Translations under genes and position numbers: made by a program
Shown: in pieces, positions 40,508 through 50,818 of the stretch
Numbering within the stretch: position 1 is the first letter of the stretch
Layout of the letters: every line of letters begins with the position of its first letter
Assembly: GCA_024760905.1 (NCBI GenBank)
Contig: CM045733.1
Location: 27,071,001 to 27,135,000, forward strand
Direction of reading: 5' to 3'
DNA: 64,000 nt
Source: Plotosus lineatus
Lineage: Eukaryota; Chordata; Actinopteri; Siluriformes; Plotosidae
The notes under the pieces: generated by a model
Seen by the model: the letters and a program-made list of their open reading frames with translations, nothing else
What the model was told of the DNA's origin: nothing
Database searches by the model: none

Positions 40508-41893
40508 AGTTAAGCTCTATGATGCCACTCAAACGCTGTGCGTGTTCTCTGGCTAAGCGATAGAAAAGGTAATGACGTTGGATGTCTTTTCTGAAGAAAT
40601 AAGACTTTCTCCTGAAGAAACGATAGTTTCCTCTGAAGTGCATGAAGAGGAATCATCTGAACTGTTGTAAGGCTGTACTAATAAAGTCTTTTTTTCAATT
40701 ATTATTCCAGTACAGTGCCTCAGTTACAAAATGGTACAAAAGTGTCCAAGACGGTGATGAGGCCAGTGATGTTGTATGGTTTAGAAAGAGTGGCCCTGGG
40801 CAAAAGACAGGAGTCAGAGCTGGAGGTAGCAGAGATGAAAATGTTGAGATTCTCTTTGGGAGTAACGAGGATGGATAGGATCAGGAATGAGTACATCAGA
40901 GGGACAGCACATGTTAGAGGTTTTAGAGACAAAGTCAGAGAGGCTAGATTGAGATGGTTTGGACATGTACAAAGGAGGGATAGTGAGTATATTGGTAGTA
41001 GGATGCTGAGGTTGGAACTACCAGGCAGAAGGCCAAGAGGAAAGCCAATGAAGATTTCTGGATGTGATGAAGGAGGACATGAAGGTAGTTGGAGTAAGAG
41101 TAGAAGATACAGAGGATAGGGTGAGATGGAGGCGGATGGTTTGCTGTGGCGACCCCTGAAGGGAAAAGCCGAAAGGAAAAGAAGAAGAAGAAGAGTGCCT
41201 AAGTTAATGTTTAGAATGTTTGTGTGTGTGTGTGTGTGTGTCTGCTTTTCCCCCCTGCTCCGGCTGAGGGGCGTGGCTGAGATGCTTGGACTGAATGCAG
41301 TTCATATTTGAATTAAGTAATCTCATCTACTCCCTATAAAGACAAACCGCACGCTCACCTCAATTAAAACGCGCTTCTTAAGTCCTTCCCCTTTGAATGT
41401 GAGGCATTTGTTGCAGTTGTCAAACGGAGCTTATGAGACGAAGAGCGGCTTATCTGGATTTCCAATCTTTCAAGTGAGTGCACTTGCGCACTTGAAAGAT
41501 CAAGCTCCATGTGTCACCTGCAACAAACGCCTCACATTCAAAGGGGAGAAGCATGTTTTAATTGAGATGAGCATGCAGTTTGTGTTAATAGGGAGTAGAT
41601 GAGCTTACTTAATTCAAGTATGAACTGCATTCAGTCCAAGCAGCTCAGCCATGCCCCTTAGCCGGAGTGTGGAGAAAACAGACACACACAAACATTCTAA
41701 ACATTAAATTAGGCACTGGAATAATAATTGAAAAGACTTTAATACTACAGCTTTACAACAGTTCAGATGATTATTCCTCTTCAGGCTCTTCAGTGGAAAC
41801 TGTTGTTTCTTTAGGAGAAAGTCTTATTTCTTCAGAAGAGACGGTGCTTAGCCGGCGTTTGAGTGGCATCATTGAACTTAACTGGATAATATA
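40508..41893. repeat. Long inverted repeat (hairpin) within Tigger d
   Basis: Without the inserted LINE, the left arm runs from CAGTTAAGCTCTATGATGCC and the right arm ends in its inverse (GGCATCATTGAACTTAACTGG). The centre is at ~41487 (CTTTCAAGTGAGTGCACTTG / CACTTGAAAG). The arms share CCTCTGAA, TACTAATAAAGTCTTT, CTCCGGCTGAGGGGCGTGGC, GGACTGAATGCAGTTCAT and TTGAATGTGAGGC. Roughly 400-500 bp per arm, about 90% alike by eye, so a transcript would form a long hairpin. Confidence 0.8.
40727..41193 (+). mobile_element. RTE-like LINE 3' end inserted in the palindrome
   Basis: 5'-truncated copy: VSKTVMRPVMLYGLERVALG, MLRFSLGVTRMDRIRNEYIR, LRWFGHVQRRDSEYIGSRML, then the tail to GAAGAAGAAG. A 13-bp near-perfect duplication AGTGCCTCAGTTA / AGTGCCTAAGTTA at 40714-40726 and 41194-41206. 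Its 134-codon frame (to 41119) loses the normal C terminus by frameshift near 41043. Confidence 0.92.
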
Positions 41894-41895
41894 TT
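41667..41895 (+). other. Right arm of palindrome, no coding evidence
   Basis: An open frame (41667-41984) runs through the right arm and AT-rich flank; it mirrors the left arm and has no independent domain. Confidence 0.4.
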
Positions 41896-42178
41896 ATACA
41901 TACAAAATGAAAACATATACATACTGTATATATGTATACAGTATGTATATAAGTATGCTGTATAATGTTTATATATTTTATTAATAAATATCACAGTACA
42001 AAATTTAAAAGTTTTTCTTCATCATTACTACATTTCACTACATTAATACTGTATTAATGAGTAAGACTGTCTATAGAATGTCTTTAAGAAGCATATTTTG
42101 CACATGTAATAGATACATAGTATTTTACTTCCGGTTGATCATTCGCGCATGTAATATGATACATGGGGTTTTTACTAT

Positions 42179-42289
42179 GAAGGTAGCTGGTATAAGAGAA
42201 GAAGATGCAAAGGATAGGGTGAGATGGAGGCAGATGATTCGCTGTGGCGACCCCTGAAGGGAAAAGCCAAAAGGAAAAGAAGAAGAAGT
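42179..42289 (+). mobile_element. RTE-like LINE, very short 3' end
   Basis: ATGAAGGTAGCTGGTATAAG...GATGATTCGCTGTGGCGACC...GAAAAGAAGAAGAAG. Only ~110 bp retained. Copy A of the host Tigger d reads straight across this point (GGTTTTACCTCTGGTACAGA), proving insertion. Confidence 0.88.
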
Positions 42290-42364
42290 GTAGAACTCGC
42301 GGATTATCTTCATTAGCGGGAGGGGCCGGAACCAAACCCCCGCGAATAACGAGGGCCTACTGTA

Positions 42365-42575
42365 CACTCTCGACATTTGAGCCCCAAATTTAAATCCACG
42401 CCATCAGCATCAGGGAGGAGAAAGTCTACTGGTGGGACTAAATTGGTTATTCATAACATTCAGGTCATACACCATAGTATTGCTACATAATGCTCCTCAG
42501 CCTTCGACCTGAACAAGTGAACCAACAATGCCATGGCAATTTCAAGCTCTAATCAAGGTGGGACTTTTTTGGTCA
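42365..42575 (-). pseudogene. Third Tc1-like transposase, part 2
   Basis: CACTCTCGACATTTGAGCCC, CGCCATCAGCATCAGGGAGG, GGTTATTCATAACATTCAGG continue the fragment 39960-40309 after the Tigger-d insertion. Decayed, frame lost. Confidence 0.55.
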
Positions 42576-42589
42576 AGTGGTCTATTTAA

Positions 42590-42778
42590 ACATTTAACAT
42601 TTACAGAATTTGGCAGATTCTCTCAGCCAGAGTGACTTACAATTGTCATTTTTATACAGCTGAGCAACTGAGGGTTAAGGACCTGGTTCAAGGGCCCAAC
42701 AATGATGATAGTGGGGATTGAACTGCTGACCTTCGGATCAGTAAACCATCCTATTATTCACTAAGCCACCACTGTCAC
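42590..42778 (-). repeat. tRNA-headed SINE with L2-like tail
   Basis: Inverted: GTGGTGGCTTAGTGAATAAT head, GGTCAGCAGTTCAATCCCC, GTTGGGCCCTTGAACCAGG, CTTAACCCTCAGTTGC and tail GTAAGTCACTCTGGCTGAGA-AATCTGCCAAATTCTGTAAATG. A plus-strand copy is at 55590-55775. Confidence 0.8.
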
Positions 42779-43041
42779 GACCATGACCAAGGCTGGTCAA
42801 ATGAGTTCTGCAAATTATGTGCCTTTCTGTATCGCTAACAGTAATGGTTTATATATGTAACTCATTCAATTTAGTAGATACCGCACAAACCTCAGTAAAT
42901 ATGTTCCATATCTACTATGGGGAAAACATAAGTAAAACAAAAGGGTAACATTTTTTAATCTCAAGATGATTGATTACGTCCGTGACTTTATTTTAATTAT
43001 AATTTGGACAACAATGTTTCTTTTTTTGGATGTGCCTACCT

Positions 43042-43046
<5 letters not shown>

Positions 43047-43115
<69 letters not shown>
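43047..43115. repeat. (CA)n(TA)n microsatellite
   Basis: CA repeats then TA repeats. The His/Ile/Tyr frame over it is an artefact. Confidence 0.97.
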
Positions 43116-43120
<5 letters not shown>

Positions 43121-44096
43121 CTTTACACATACACTATCAGAAAGGAAAAGTTGTCTACAGAATTTTCATGAACATATATCATATATAAACAAATAATTTG
43201 CTTGTTTGCTTTCCTTCCTCAGACTTCTGTGCACTTTAATTAAATCATGAGACCATTCAAGCAAAACACACTGCAGATAAAGACACAACACTGACAACTC
43301 GACTGAAATACTCCATGCCATGCATGTATCTGAAACAGAATGGCGATAAGATAAACCTCAAGATGTTGAAGCAGTCACGCTCCTGTTCCAATTCCCAGCA
43401 ATTTCGATAAACGCTGAGAGATATTCAGCTTTTGCGAAACATGAGGAGTAGATTTTCTGGATGACATCACCTGAAATGAGTCAGCTCTTTCTTGAAAATC
43501 AGATCACAGATGGATCTCAGAGACATGCTGTTCTTTCAGCGCTCAACAGCTGGCTTATAAATATTGATAAGAAGGGTGATATAACTGGATACAGCATGTC
43601 ACAGCAGGTGGATATCTTGGCTAGCCTGCCCGACAAAAATGGTAAGAAGGTCTAACCAACATAACCAATAAATTGGAACATGAGAAACATACAGTCACAA
43701 TGGTAAATCAGCATTCAACTGCTCTTACATCTGCTCATAAATATGGATGTCTCAAAGATAATAAATTCACTACAGTCCAATCAGCTTGCTTTATAACAGC
43801 TGCTCTACTGTGTTTTAGCTTATTTCCTTTCCAAACTGTGGCAACTACGTATGTACTACGTACTACAGAAGCATAAAAGAACAAAAAGAGAAAATGGTAA
43901 ACACAACTACCTGCAATGAAAACTTGCAATTCTACTGACTAAGCAATGGACTTTATAAAGCGCTCTGTCTGCTCTAAGGCTGTTCATTATTAATGGCTTG
44001 GTTTAAGCTTGCTGAAGCACAAAGAGTACAGTGGCACTCAAAGGACCAGCAGCTGAGACAAGACACACAATCAAGTGTTTCAAACAAGCCCTTCAT

Positions 44097-44098
<2 letters not shown>
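43116..44098. other. Unassigned, single-copy-looking sequence
   Basis: No repeat recognised. A 64-codon frame (43461-43655) has mixed composition but no family resemblance, and no convincing splice sites flank it. Confidence 0.35.

Positions 44099-44099
<1 letters not shown>

Positions 44100-44174
<75 letters not shown>
44100..44174. repeat. (CA)n microsatellite
   Basis: About 75 bp CA with one G interruption. Confidence 0.97.
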
Positions 44175-44179
<5 letters not shown>

Positions 44180-45099
44180 CTTACACTCACTGTGTATCTA
44201 TCACTAAATGAAGACTGACTGCTTAATGCATTTGTGAGGGGTGGGTTCCTTTCACTGCTGTGCAAAAGTCATGGCACATAATGCATCCCCTTAGCCAGAA
44301 ACAGATTAGGCCAGGCTTAAAAAAATTCTTTGTTGGCAATAACATGATAAATAAAGATTCACCCAGGAGGGAGGAATTTTTTTTTTTTTTTGCCTATGTA
44401 GGCCACCCGGGATTCGAGGAGAATTTTTTTTTCATACATCATGTAATATTATTTATGTGATGTTGTAAACACAGTAGAATGAAACAAATCTCTTATGTTT
44501 GAAATCAACATACTGAATATCATAGTTTATTCTTTTAATATTGTAATTAAAAGATTATCAAGGCTTCTTCAACATATCAAGTTTTAATATTGCAGTCAAC
44601 ATAGTGTCAAAGTCAAATACCTTCGTCATGCTCCGTGCTGTTGCTGGCAGTTTATAATTAACATGTATTTGTTCGAAAATGTCAACAAATGTGTTGCTCA
44701 ATTTGAAACGCATTAATTTATTTTTTTATTTTTACGTTGGGACCTTTAATAGTGATAGAGAATTGTTTTTTACCTCATCATTGTCCCCTTCCATCATGCT
44801 TTCTGCCTTTGTTGTTAAGACAGTACTGGCCAATGAGAATAGCTGTTTCACCGAACTGGTGAAATTGACCAATCACAAGGCGAGGTTGATACTGATTTCG
44901 CTTTGGTCACTTTTTGGTATGTTGTATGATAGGGGGCACACGCATTTTTTCAACACAACCGGCTTGGTATGTTTTTATTTTTTGTGTCTGTGAATGCTCA
45001 GGTGGGGTTTCTATGTATAATTTCGGCTCAACCGGTCGTGTTATCAGCAACAAATATATTTTTAAAGCTGGTATTATTACGGCATATTCTATCTGGCTT
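44175..45099. other. Unassigned sequence
   Basis: Short T runs (44378, 44427), no recognised element or domain in the 104-codon frame at 44679-44993. Confidence 0.4.
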
Positions 45100-45376
45100 G
45101 TTACACTCGAGCCGGCTCATCAGGCCAGAGCTTATTAACCGTTTCATTAGTGTGAAGCAACTAGTTCAACTCCTCCTGGAAGGGATGCTAGTCCATCACA
45201 GGTTGCATTCCCAGTATTTTTACTGGAACCCATTACGTATACTGCTGGGTGGACAGAGGCACATTTGTGAAAATAATTTACCCAAGGGCCTTAGCATGGT
45301 GGAAGTCAAACAGGAATGCAAACCCACAACCTATTGATCATGAATCCAGCACCCTAGCCACTACACCACTTGCCCA
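45100..45376 (-). repeat. SINE C, diverged
   Basis: CGAGCCGGCTCATCAGGCC, GGATGCTAGTCCATCACAGG, TACTGCTGGGTGGACAGAGG and CACCCTAGCCACTACACCAC, the same layout as 16067-16349 on the minus strand. Confidence 0.8.
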
Positions 45377-45887
45377 TAAAATATTCCATCTATTCACACA
45401 AATTTAAGTGAATAAAATTCTGCACAACTGGGAGCTAACCAGTGAATACAAAAGTGCAACCATTAAAACTCTGAGAAAGGTAAAAATACATATATTTCAG
45501 ATTAAACATTTTTAGAAAGCATTTCTCAATCTAATCACCATCAAATGCATTTGCCACAAACTTATTCATTTGAATCCTTTTAATAACAATCTATGCAAAA
45601 CACATACTGTTCATGAATTCTTTAGTTAAAAAAATATCTATTTATGGTTATGCATTATCAATACAGTTAAACATCATGTTATATTTTGTTTGAGTGTTTT
45701 GACCACGACCTTCAATTCATGCTGGATAACTATATACAGTGACTTGTGGTCTTGGAAAAACTTATTACGTGTTGCCATTTCAGAATTCTGACAAACAGAT
45801 GTCTCACTGAACTAGAACAAAATGGAAATAAAGTTAGGTTTTCAGTCCAGCGATTTTGTGACACCACTACTGTACAATACAAATCTA

Positions 45888-46032
45888 AACTGGGCTCTGT
45901 CAGGCTGTTACTGTGTCTCTGAGTGTGTATGTGTTGGCCTTATGATGGACTGGCGAGCTGTTCAGGGTGCACCCTGCCTTCACCTAGAGGTGGCTCTGAT
46001 AGGCTGCAGGCCCCTTATGAGCTCATCAAAGA
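45888..46032 (+). repeat. SINE B 3' half
   Basis: GATGGACTGGCGAGCTGTTC-AGGGTGCACCCTGCC and GGTGGCTCTGATAGGCTGC, ending near GAAATGAATCA. Confidence 0.65.
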
Positions 46033-46264
46033 AATGAATCAAACTATTTTCTCAAAAACAACAAGGAAATGTTATTATTGACTTTATAATACTGTCCAGG
46101 TTTCCTGCAGAAATATTGAACAATAACAAACCAATCATACAAAAAAAAACCTCAGTCTGCCTTAAAAAGAGAATATTAGACTTTGATTGTTGGATAGCTT
46201 CATACCTATGTGCTTATTTAGTCACATACTGTCTGCCAGAATGTCCATAATGTTTGAAACACCA

Positions 46265-46485
46265 CATTTAGAACAAGAGCACTTTGACAGTGCAAACCTC
46301 CACCAAACCAATCAGTTCCTCATATGAACAAAAATGTCACAATTCAGAAAATGTCAAAGAATCCTTTAAAAAATTCCTGGTTCCAGAATTTGACCTGGAC
46401 CATTTTCTGAGAATTTGCTCATACATTTATTATGAATATTATAAGATGGTAATAAACTTTAACATACAAATTTAAGGTCACCAGG
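46265..46485. repeat. Dispersed repeat, class unknown (tentative)
   Basis: GAGCACTTTGACAGTGCAAA-CCTCCACCAAACCAAT resembles one end of a dispersed fish repeat, whose other parts may be at 54400-54912 (GATTATGGAAAACATGATGA, GGATTTTCATGAAAT). Boundaries and class are uncertain. Confidence 0.35.
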
Positions 46486-46517
46486 TTTTTAAATAGCTAT
46501 AACTTCTAGATGAGATA

Positions 46518-47307
46518 CAGTAAAACCTCCGCTGACGAACGCTTAAGCTCACGAACTTTTCGCCTCAAGAACATTAAATTTGCGAGCATATAGTCTCTGC
46601 TGACGAACTAGTTTTCGGCGGACGAATCAAACCACGCGGTCGAACAGCGCCACGGTGGCGGCCAGGAGAAGCTAACGCACGCTCACGGCGTCACAGTTCG
46701 TCACTCCCTTTCTTTGAGTGCGGAAGTGGTTTGTGTTTGATAGACATTTTGGACCATATTGAGTGTACTTTTGCTATTATGGGACTGAAAAAGACCCCAC
46801 CACAGGCGGAGATCATTGAAAAACACGAACGAGGTGTGCGTTTGTGTGACTCAGCGTCCCAGTACCAGTACGCTAAGTCTACCATTGCTCCCATCCTTAA
46901 GAACAAGGAAGCTATTAAGGGTGCGTGTGTGGCTAAGGGTGTTTCCAAACAGTAGGCGTTTCCAAACACTCCTTCCAAACAGTAAGTCCCTCCCTCCCTC
47001 CTCCTCCCACTCCATTCCATCAAGCCGTCAACTACCATCACAAAGGTAAATAAAACGACTTTATTATACAGTACAGTTTATTTCTGTAATTACAATACAA
47101 TAGCACATTTATTATACATAAAATAAGGTATATTTTTTGTGTAGTTTTAAGGATTATTTAGTAGAAAATTATGTTTTATGGGGACCTGGGAACGGATTAT
47201 TCTCATTTTAATGGTTTCTTATGGGAAATAAATGTTCGGAAGACGAACTTTTCACCTTACACACACTTTCTGGGAACCAATTATGTTCGTGAGCAGAGGT
47301 ATCACTG
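46518..47307 (+). mobile_element. Tigger-like element, family b, copy 2
   Basis: Ends CAGTAAAACCTCCGCTGACG (46518) and inverted CAGAGGTATCACTG (47307), TA at 46516-46517 and 47308-47309. Nearly identical to 25098-25880; the flanks are unrelated, so the two are independent insertions. Confidence 0.94.
46779..46955 (+). pseudogene. Tigger transposase N-terminal HTH remnant, copy 2
   Basis: MGLKKTPPQAEIIEKHERGV, RLCDSASQYQYAKSTIAPIL and KNKEAIKGACVAKGVSK, stop. Two more residues in the AKST joint than copy 1, closer to a complete helix-turn-helix. No DDE core. Confidence 0.88.
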
Positions 47308-47309
47308 TA

Positions 47310-48090
47310 TCTGGAAAAAATGATGTCAGGAACACCTGTAGCTTTTGGCATTATACATAGCAGAACACTTTACTGTGTGAATGTTTTTTCAGATCATCAT
47401 ACCATTTAAATATGAGGCTTAACACATTCCCTACAGGTGTGGTGGATTGAGATCAGGTTAAAATCCTTGTTCGATTCTTCCACTCTTACTTACAATACCT
47501 GCACATTTCTGACCCTATGCTTTAACCCCAACTCCCTTCCTTAATGTGACATAATGTAAGCATGTGTTTATATGTATAATGGTTCTGCAGTCTTTTAGAG
47601 CAGTTCACCGTGTTTGAGCAAAGCCTTAACCACGTGTTCCTCAAAGACAAGAAGAGAGAAGCTAAATGAAAAAAAAAAATCCTCAGGGACATAATACAGT
47701 AATGAATTTTAAAGCCTGGCTTTAAAGCTAACATGACTGAGGTGGTGTCTTAGCACATGGCATAACTCCAGCAAGCACAGACAAATGTGTGAATGAAGCA
47801 TGGATTATCAACACAAGCCCAAAACACATGCTATAAACCAGCCAAATTCCAAGCAAGGTGTATTTGTCAGTGTCAGCACCACCAGTTACGAGTTGCCATA
47901 TTTGATTTGTAAACAAAAACTGTAATGACAGATTGAATTCAATAGAGAAGCTAATTAAAATGATGCTATGTATCGATGTGTAATGTTTTGGCAAGGTGGA
48001 TATATAACTAGCACCGTTACCTCAATGCTACAAGGTTCTAGGTTGGCCTTTACATGCCCTCCTTGTGCTTGCATGGGTTCCCTCCAGGTA
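47310..48090. other. Unassigned sequence
   Basis: No recognised element; minus-strand frames 47522-47994 show no domain. Confidence 0.4.
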
Positions 48091-48131
48091 CCTATAATAG
48101 ACAATTTGCATCTCAGCTCACGCACGGCATC

Positions 48132-48602
48132 ATGGGATCTCGACTACCAAACGTGGCGGAAGTAAACCTTGATGTGGATAAGAACTGCACTATCGATGCG
48201 TTTAATTTATGGAAAGTTCCCGACCTTCGGGCGTATTGTATACGTAAGGGTCTTCCTGGTTGTTCCCGCACGCGTAAAGATGAACTTGTTGCGCACGCAT
48301 TTGTGGCACCGTTACAAAAACTGCCGATAGTTTTGTCAAAGGCTGAGGAATCTAAACAAGTCCAACGTGACTATGCCAGCTTGTTGACATTTGAAGTGGA
48401 TGAGGAAATCGTGACAATTTCTGACCCCTTAAGACTTGAAGACAGCTGGGAGACTGAAAATGACGCCTTATCAAAGTGTCCGCCGTGTATGTACGCTAAC
48501 ATAGCGGATTTTTTGATAATGAAGGACCTGGCACCCCTACTAGCACGACTTCGTACTAACTACAAAGAAGGTAAATACAAGTTTTACAGCTGCACCAAGT
48601 GA
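48132..48602 (+). CDS. SAP-domain protein, N-terminal exon of a transposon gene
   Basis: Start chosen at MGSRLPNVAEVNLD (48132; GGCATCATGG context). Residues ~22-55 read NLWKVPDLRAYCIRKGLPGC, SRTRKDELVAHAF, a SAP helix-turn-helix that binds DNA. An acidic middle (FEVDEEIVTISD) and a C-terminal CPPCMYANIADFLIMKD follow. AGAAG|GTAAATAC near 48570 could be a splice donor, so the in-frame stop at 48602 may be intronic. Without the downstream exons its function is inferred only from context. Confidence 0.6.
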   Translation: MGSRLPNVAEVNLDVDKNCTIDAFNLWKVPDLRAYCIRKGLPGCSRTRKDELVAHAFVAPLQKLPIVLSKAEESKQVQRDYASLLTFEVDEEIVTISDPLRLEDSWETENDALSKCPPCMYANIADFLIMKDLAPLLARLRTNYKEGKYKFYSCTK

Positions 48603-48763
48603 TCTGACAGCTCTTGTTATTTACCTCTTTAATATAAAGAAAAATGTACATATAATTTACATATATAATTTGGCATTGCCGATTGTTATGGTACATTAAA
48701 AGGTAAATAAAAGGTAATATAGTAGTCTATAGGGTCTATGAATTCGAATAAAGAACACTTTAA

Positions 48764-48970
48764 TTATAAACTTACTGCTTTAATCCAACATTTGCCTCCC
48801 TCCGGATACTTCAGCTCGGTGGGGAAGAAAAATAGTGTGAAATGCGGCAGACATGTACACGTGTTAGTCCAAAATTTGCAGGCATGTATACCGCAAACTA
48901 GCTTTTTCCAATGCTCGAGATGATACATGCCGTTCCCACAGTTCATTACGGCACAATGAGCACCTGGCAT
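48764..48970 (-). CDS. THAP-like N-terminal exon of a transposase
   Basis: MPGAHCAVMNCGNGMYHLEH, WKKLVCGIHACKFW, CTCLPHFTLFFFPTELKYPE, GGKCWIKA. The Cys-x4-Cys start, the LFFFPTE motif and the trailing Trp are those of THAP-type zinc fingers in PIF/ISL2EU transposases. Directly after WIKA the DNA reads GTAAGT, a consensus splice donor, so this is exon 1; the His of the finger would lie in exon 2, which is absent. Convergent to the SAP gene. Confidence 0.62.
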   Translation of the reverse strand: MPGAHCAVMNCGNGMYHLEHWKKLVCGIHACKFWTNTCTCLPHFTLFFFPTELKYPEGGKCWIKAVSL

Positions 48971-49137
48971 GTCGATAATTTAAGGCCTAAGGCAGACTTT
49001 AAGCGGCAGTTGTTCGGATGTGTTTCCATACAACAGCAAGTGGCTACAATAAAGTTTGGTAGCTGTGACCCTTGAATCAGCTGTTGGGTCACGTTCCCGC
49101 ACATGCGCACTCGTAATGCAAATTGTGTCTATTGAGG

Positions 49138-49886
49138 GATAGGTGGATGGATGATAGTGTTGAACAATGGTATTTTAAAAAGTAACCAGACAAACATAAC
49201 TGAATATGTAGAACAAAGTGCTCCTGTAGTCCGGACATAACTCTGAGTTTACACTGGGGCATCACATCCTCGACCAAAATTATAGATTCGTGCCTTCTTG
49301 TTTTTACAGCTTGACCCTTTGAATGACCGCACAAGAGTTCCTGTGTGTGTAGCACAAATGGCAAAATAAAAATCTTGAATCTTAAAAGTAAAGCGTGAAG
49401 TTCCATGATTTATGAGCACTCTTGTAGGACGATCGGGGTATAAAAACGAGGGAACTCAGATCCAGGAAATGAAACTTGAAGGAATCATGTTTCCAGGTTT
49501 GTAAAGATCCCCTATGACTGTGCATCAAGGTCTGTTACGCTCTTTTAAGGTCTGTTATGCTCCATTGCAGTCTACCGTACCTCACATGTTGTATCATGAG
49601 TGGTTTCAAATTGTAATACATTGCAATAATCGTGCCAAAATCTTGGACAGTCAATCATGATCAGCATGATAGTCATGAAGCCAGCAATTCCTTCAAGATC
49701 ACCAAGATTCAATCCAACAACCCTCCCACATGCATCACGATTCTCTCAAATGTTGGTGATTGTGGACATCGTGCCCTCGGGTAAACCCAGACTAGGTAAT
49801 TCTCAAAGGAATCTTGTTCTAATAGTCACATTAAATATACATTGTAAGTATTTCAAACAGCTTGAGCATCAGGAAGTAAAATAAAA
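49138..49886. other. Unassigned sequence
   Basis: Nothing recognised. TATAAAAACG at ~49439 is a TATA-like motif without a linked gene. Confidence 0.35.
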
Positions 49887-49889
49887 TTA

Positions 49890-50717
49890 CCGTATTCGAC
49901 ATAAGCGCCCTGCTCCAATAACCCCCCCCCCCCTGTTTTTTGATCTTAGGTCTAATAACCACCTATGTGTCCTGGGAGAAAAATGGTACATCAAACTTAC
50001 TAATTTTATTCAATCAGTCTCTGTAACGGTAAAATGAGGCGTTCACTGCCTGTAAAAGTGAGTTTACACGGTATTTCAAGACCTCCTGCCACTGGGGAAT
50101 GTCTGTAATGTTCATCAGTAACAACATATTTGATCATTCCGCCGTGCTTTAAAAAAACAGGAAAATATTTTGCTGTGTTCTCTTGGTAAATGTCCAACAA
50201 GATGAACCATTAGCAACTGCTACAGAAAAACTATGGGATGCTCTGAATGAATGGAGCGATGAGCCAAATATGGATTTATCAGAAAGTGATGACCAGTACT
50301 TTACATATGTAAAGACATTCCTGGCCATGTGCTTTTCTATGTGCCATGTGCTAAAGTTGACCTTTGTGTTGATTGGTTCAAAGTGCCACATGCTAAAGTT
50401 GACATTCATGTTGATTGGCTCGATTTTACATCTGGGGAAAATAATTAAGTAACAGGGAGGGAAAATTAAAGGGTCCTTTTTTTAATGATGCTGTTTTCTG
50501 TTTATTTTCAGCTTTCATGTAAGCAATTTGGTTGATACCACAAAATGAATAACACAACTACCAGTAAAACTCTTTTATTGTTCTATTATTATTCATGTTT
50601 TCCACCTCTATGGTAATAAGCACTTACCGTTCCACTCCGCTGGTAATCATTTTAATAAGCGCCCACCCACTGCCATCTTTTTTAAAGCACCCTGGGCGCT
50701 TATAACGTTAAATACAG
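49890..50717 (+). mobile_element. Tigger-like element, family f, copy 2
   Basis: CCGTATTCGACATAAGCGCC (49890) and inverted CGTTAAATACAG (50717), TA at 49888-49889 and 50718-50719. Inverted relative to 7271-7930 and colinear with it. Contains a duplicated GCTAAAGTTGAC-TT-TGTTGATTGG unit (50350-50420). Confidence 0.86.
50204..50310 (+). pseudogene. Acidic C-terminal remnant of a Tigger-type transposase
   Basis: LATATEKLWDALNEWSDEPN, MDLSESDDQYF. The same peptide (with KPDMDLSESDEDF) occurs in the other family f copy. Preservation in two old copies indicates descent from one gene. The acidic tail alone is not catalytic. Confidence 0.5.
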
Positions 50718-50818
50718 TATATTGTGAGTTCAGTATTAGCATGCACATGTGTGTGAGATACCCTTCAGGTAGTGCACATTGATTTGCTGTTTTTAGCTTT
50801 TGAATGAATGGTAACTTT

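Larger units (their letters stand above)
40312..42362. mobile_element. Tigger-like element, family d, copy C, with giant palindrome
   Basis: Ends CAGTAGGTCCTTGATTATTC (40312) and inverted AACGAGGGCCTACTG (42362), TA at 40310-40311 and 42363-42364. The interior contains a long inverted repeat (about 40508-41893). Two LINE 3' ends are inserted (40727-41193 and 42179-42289). The right ~470 bp align with copy A and show the empty Tigger-b site (CTATAGAATGTCTTTAAGAA). Confidence 0.9.
48091..49137. mobile_element. Probable ISL2EU/Harbinger-like element, internally deleted
   Basis: Two convergent exon-like frames, a SAP-domain start (+) and a THAP-like start (-), lie between short inverted ends (ATAATAGACAATTTGCATCTC at ~48094 and the inverse of CAATAGACACAATTTGCATTA at ~49136). 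ISL2EU elements are described as carrying a THAP-type transposase gene and a second gene for a YqaJ-type nuclease. Pairing a SAP start with a THAP start fits, but no DDE or YqaJ core is present. Boundaries are ±10 bp. Confidence 0.5.

Noticed and set aside
41667..41984. 105-codon plus-strand frame in Tigger d as a gene
   Set aside because: It is the right arm of the palindrome plus AT-rich flank; no transposase motif.
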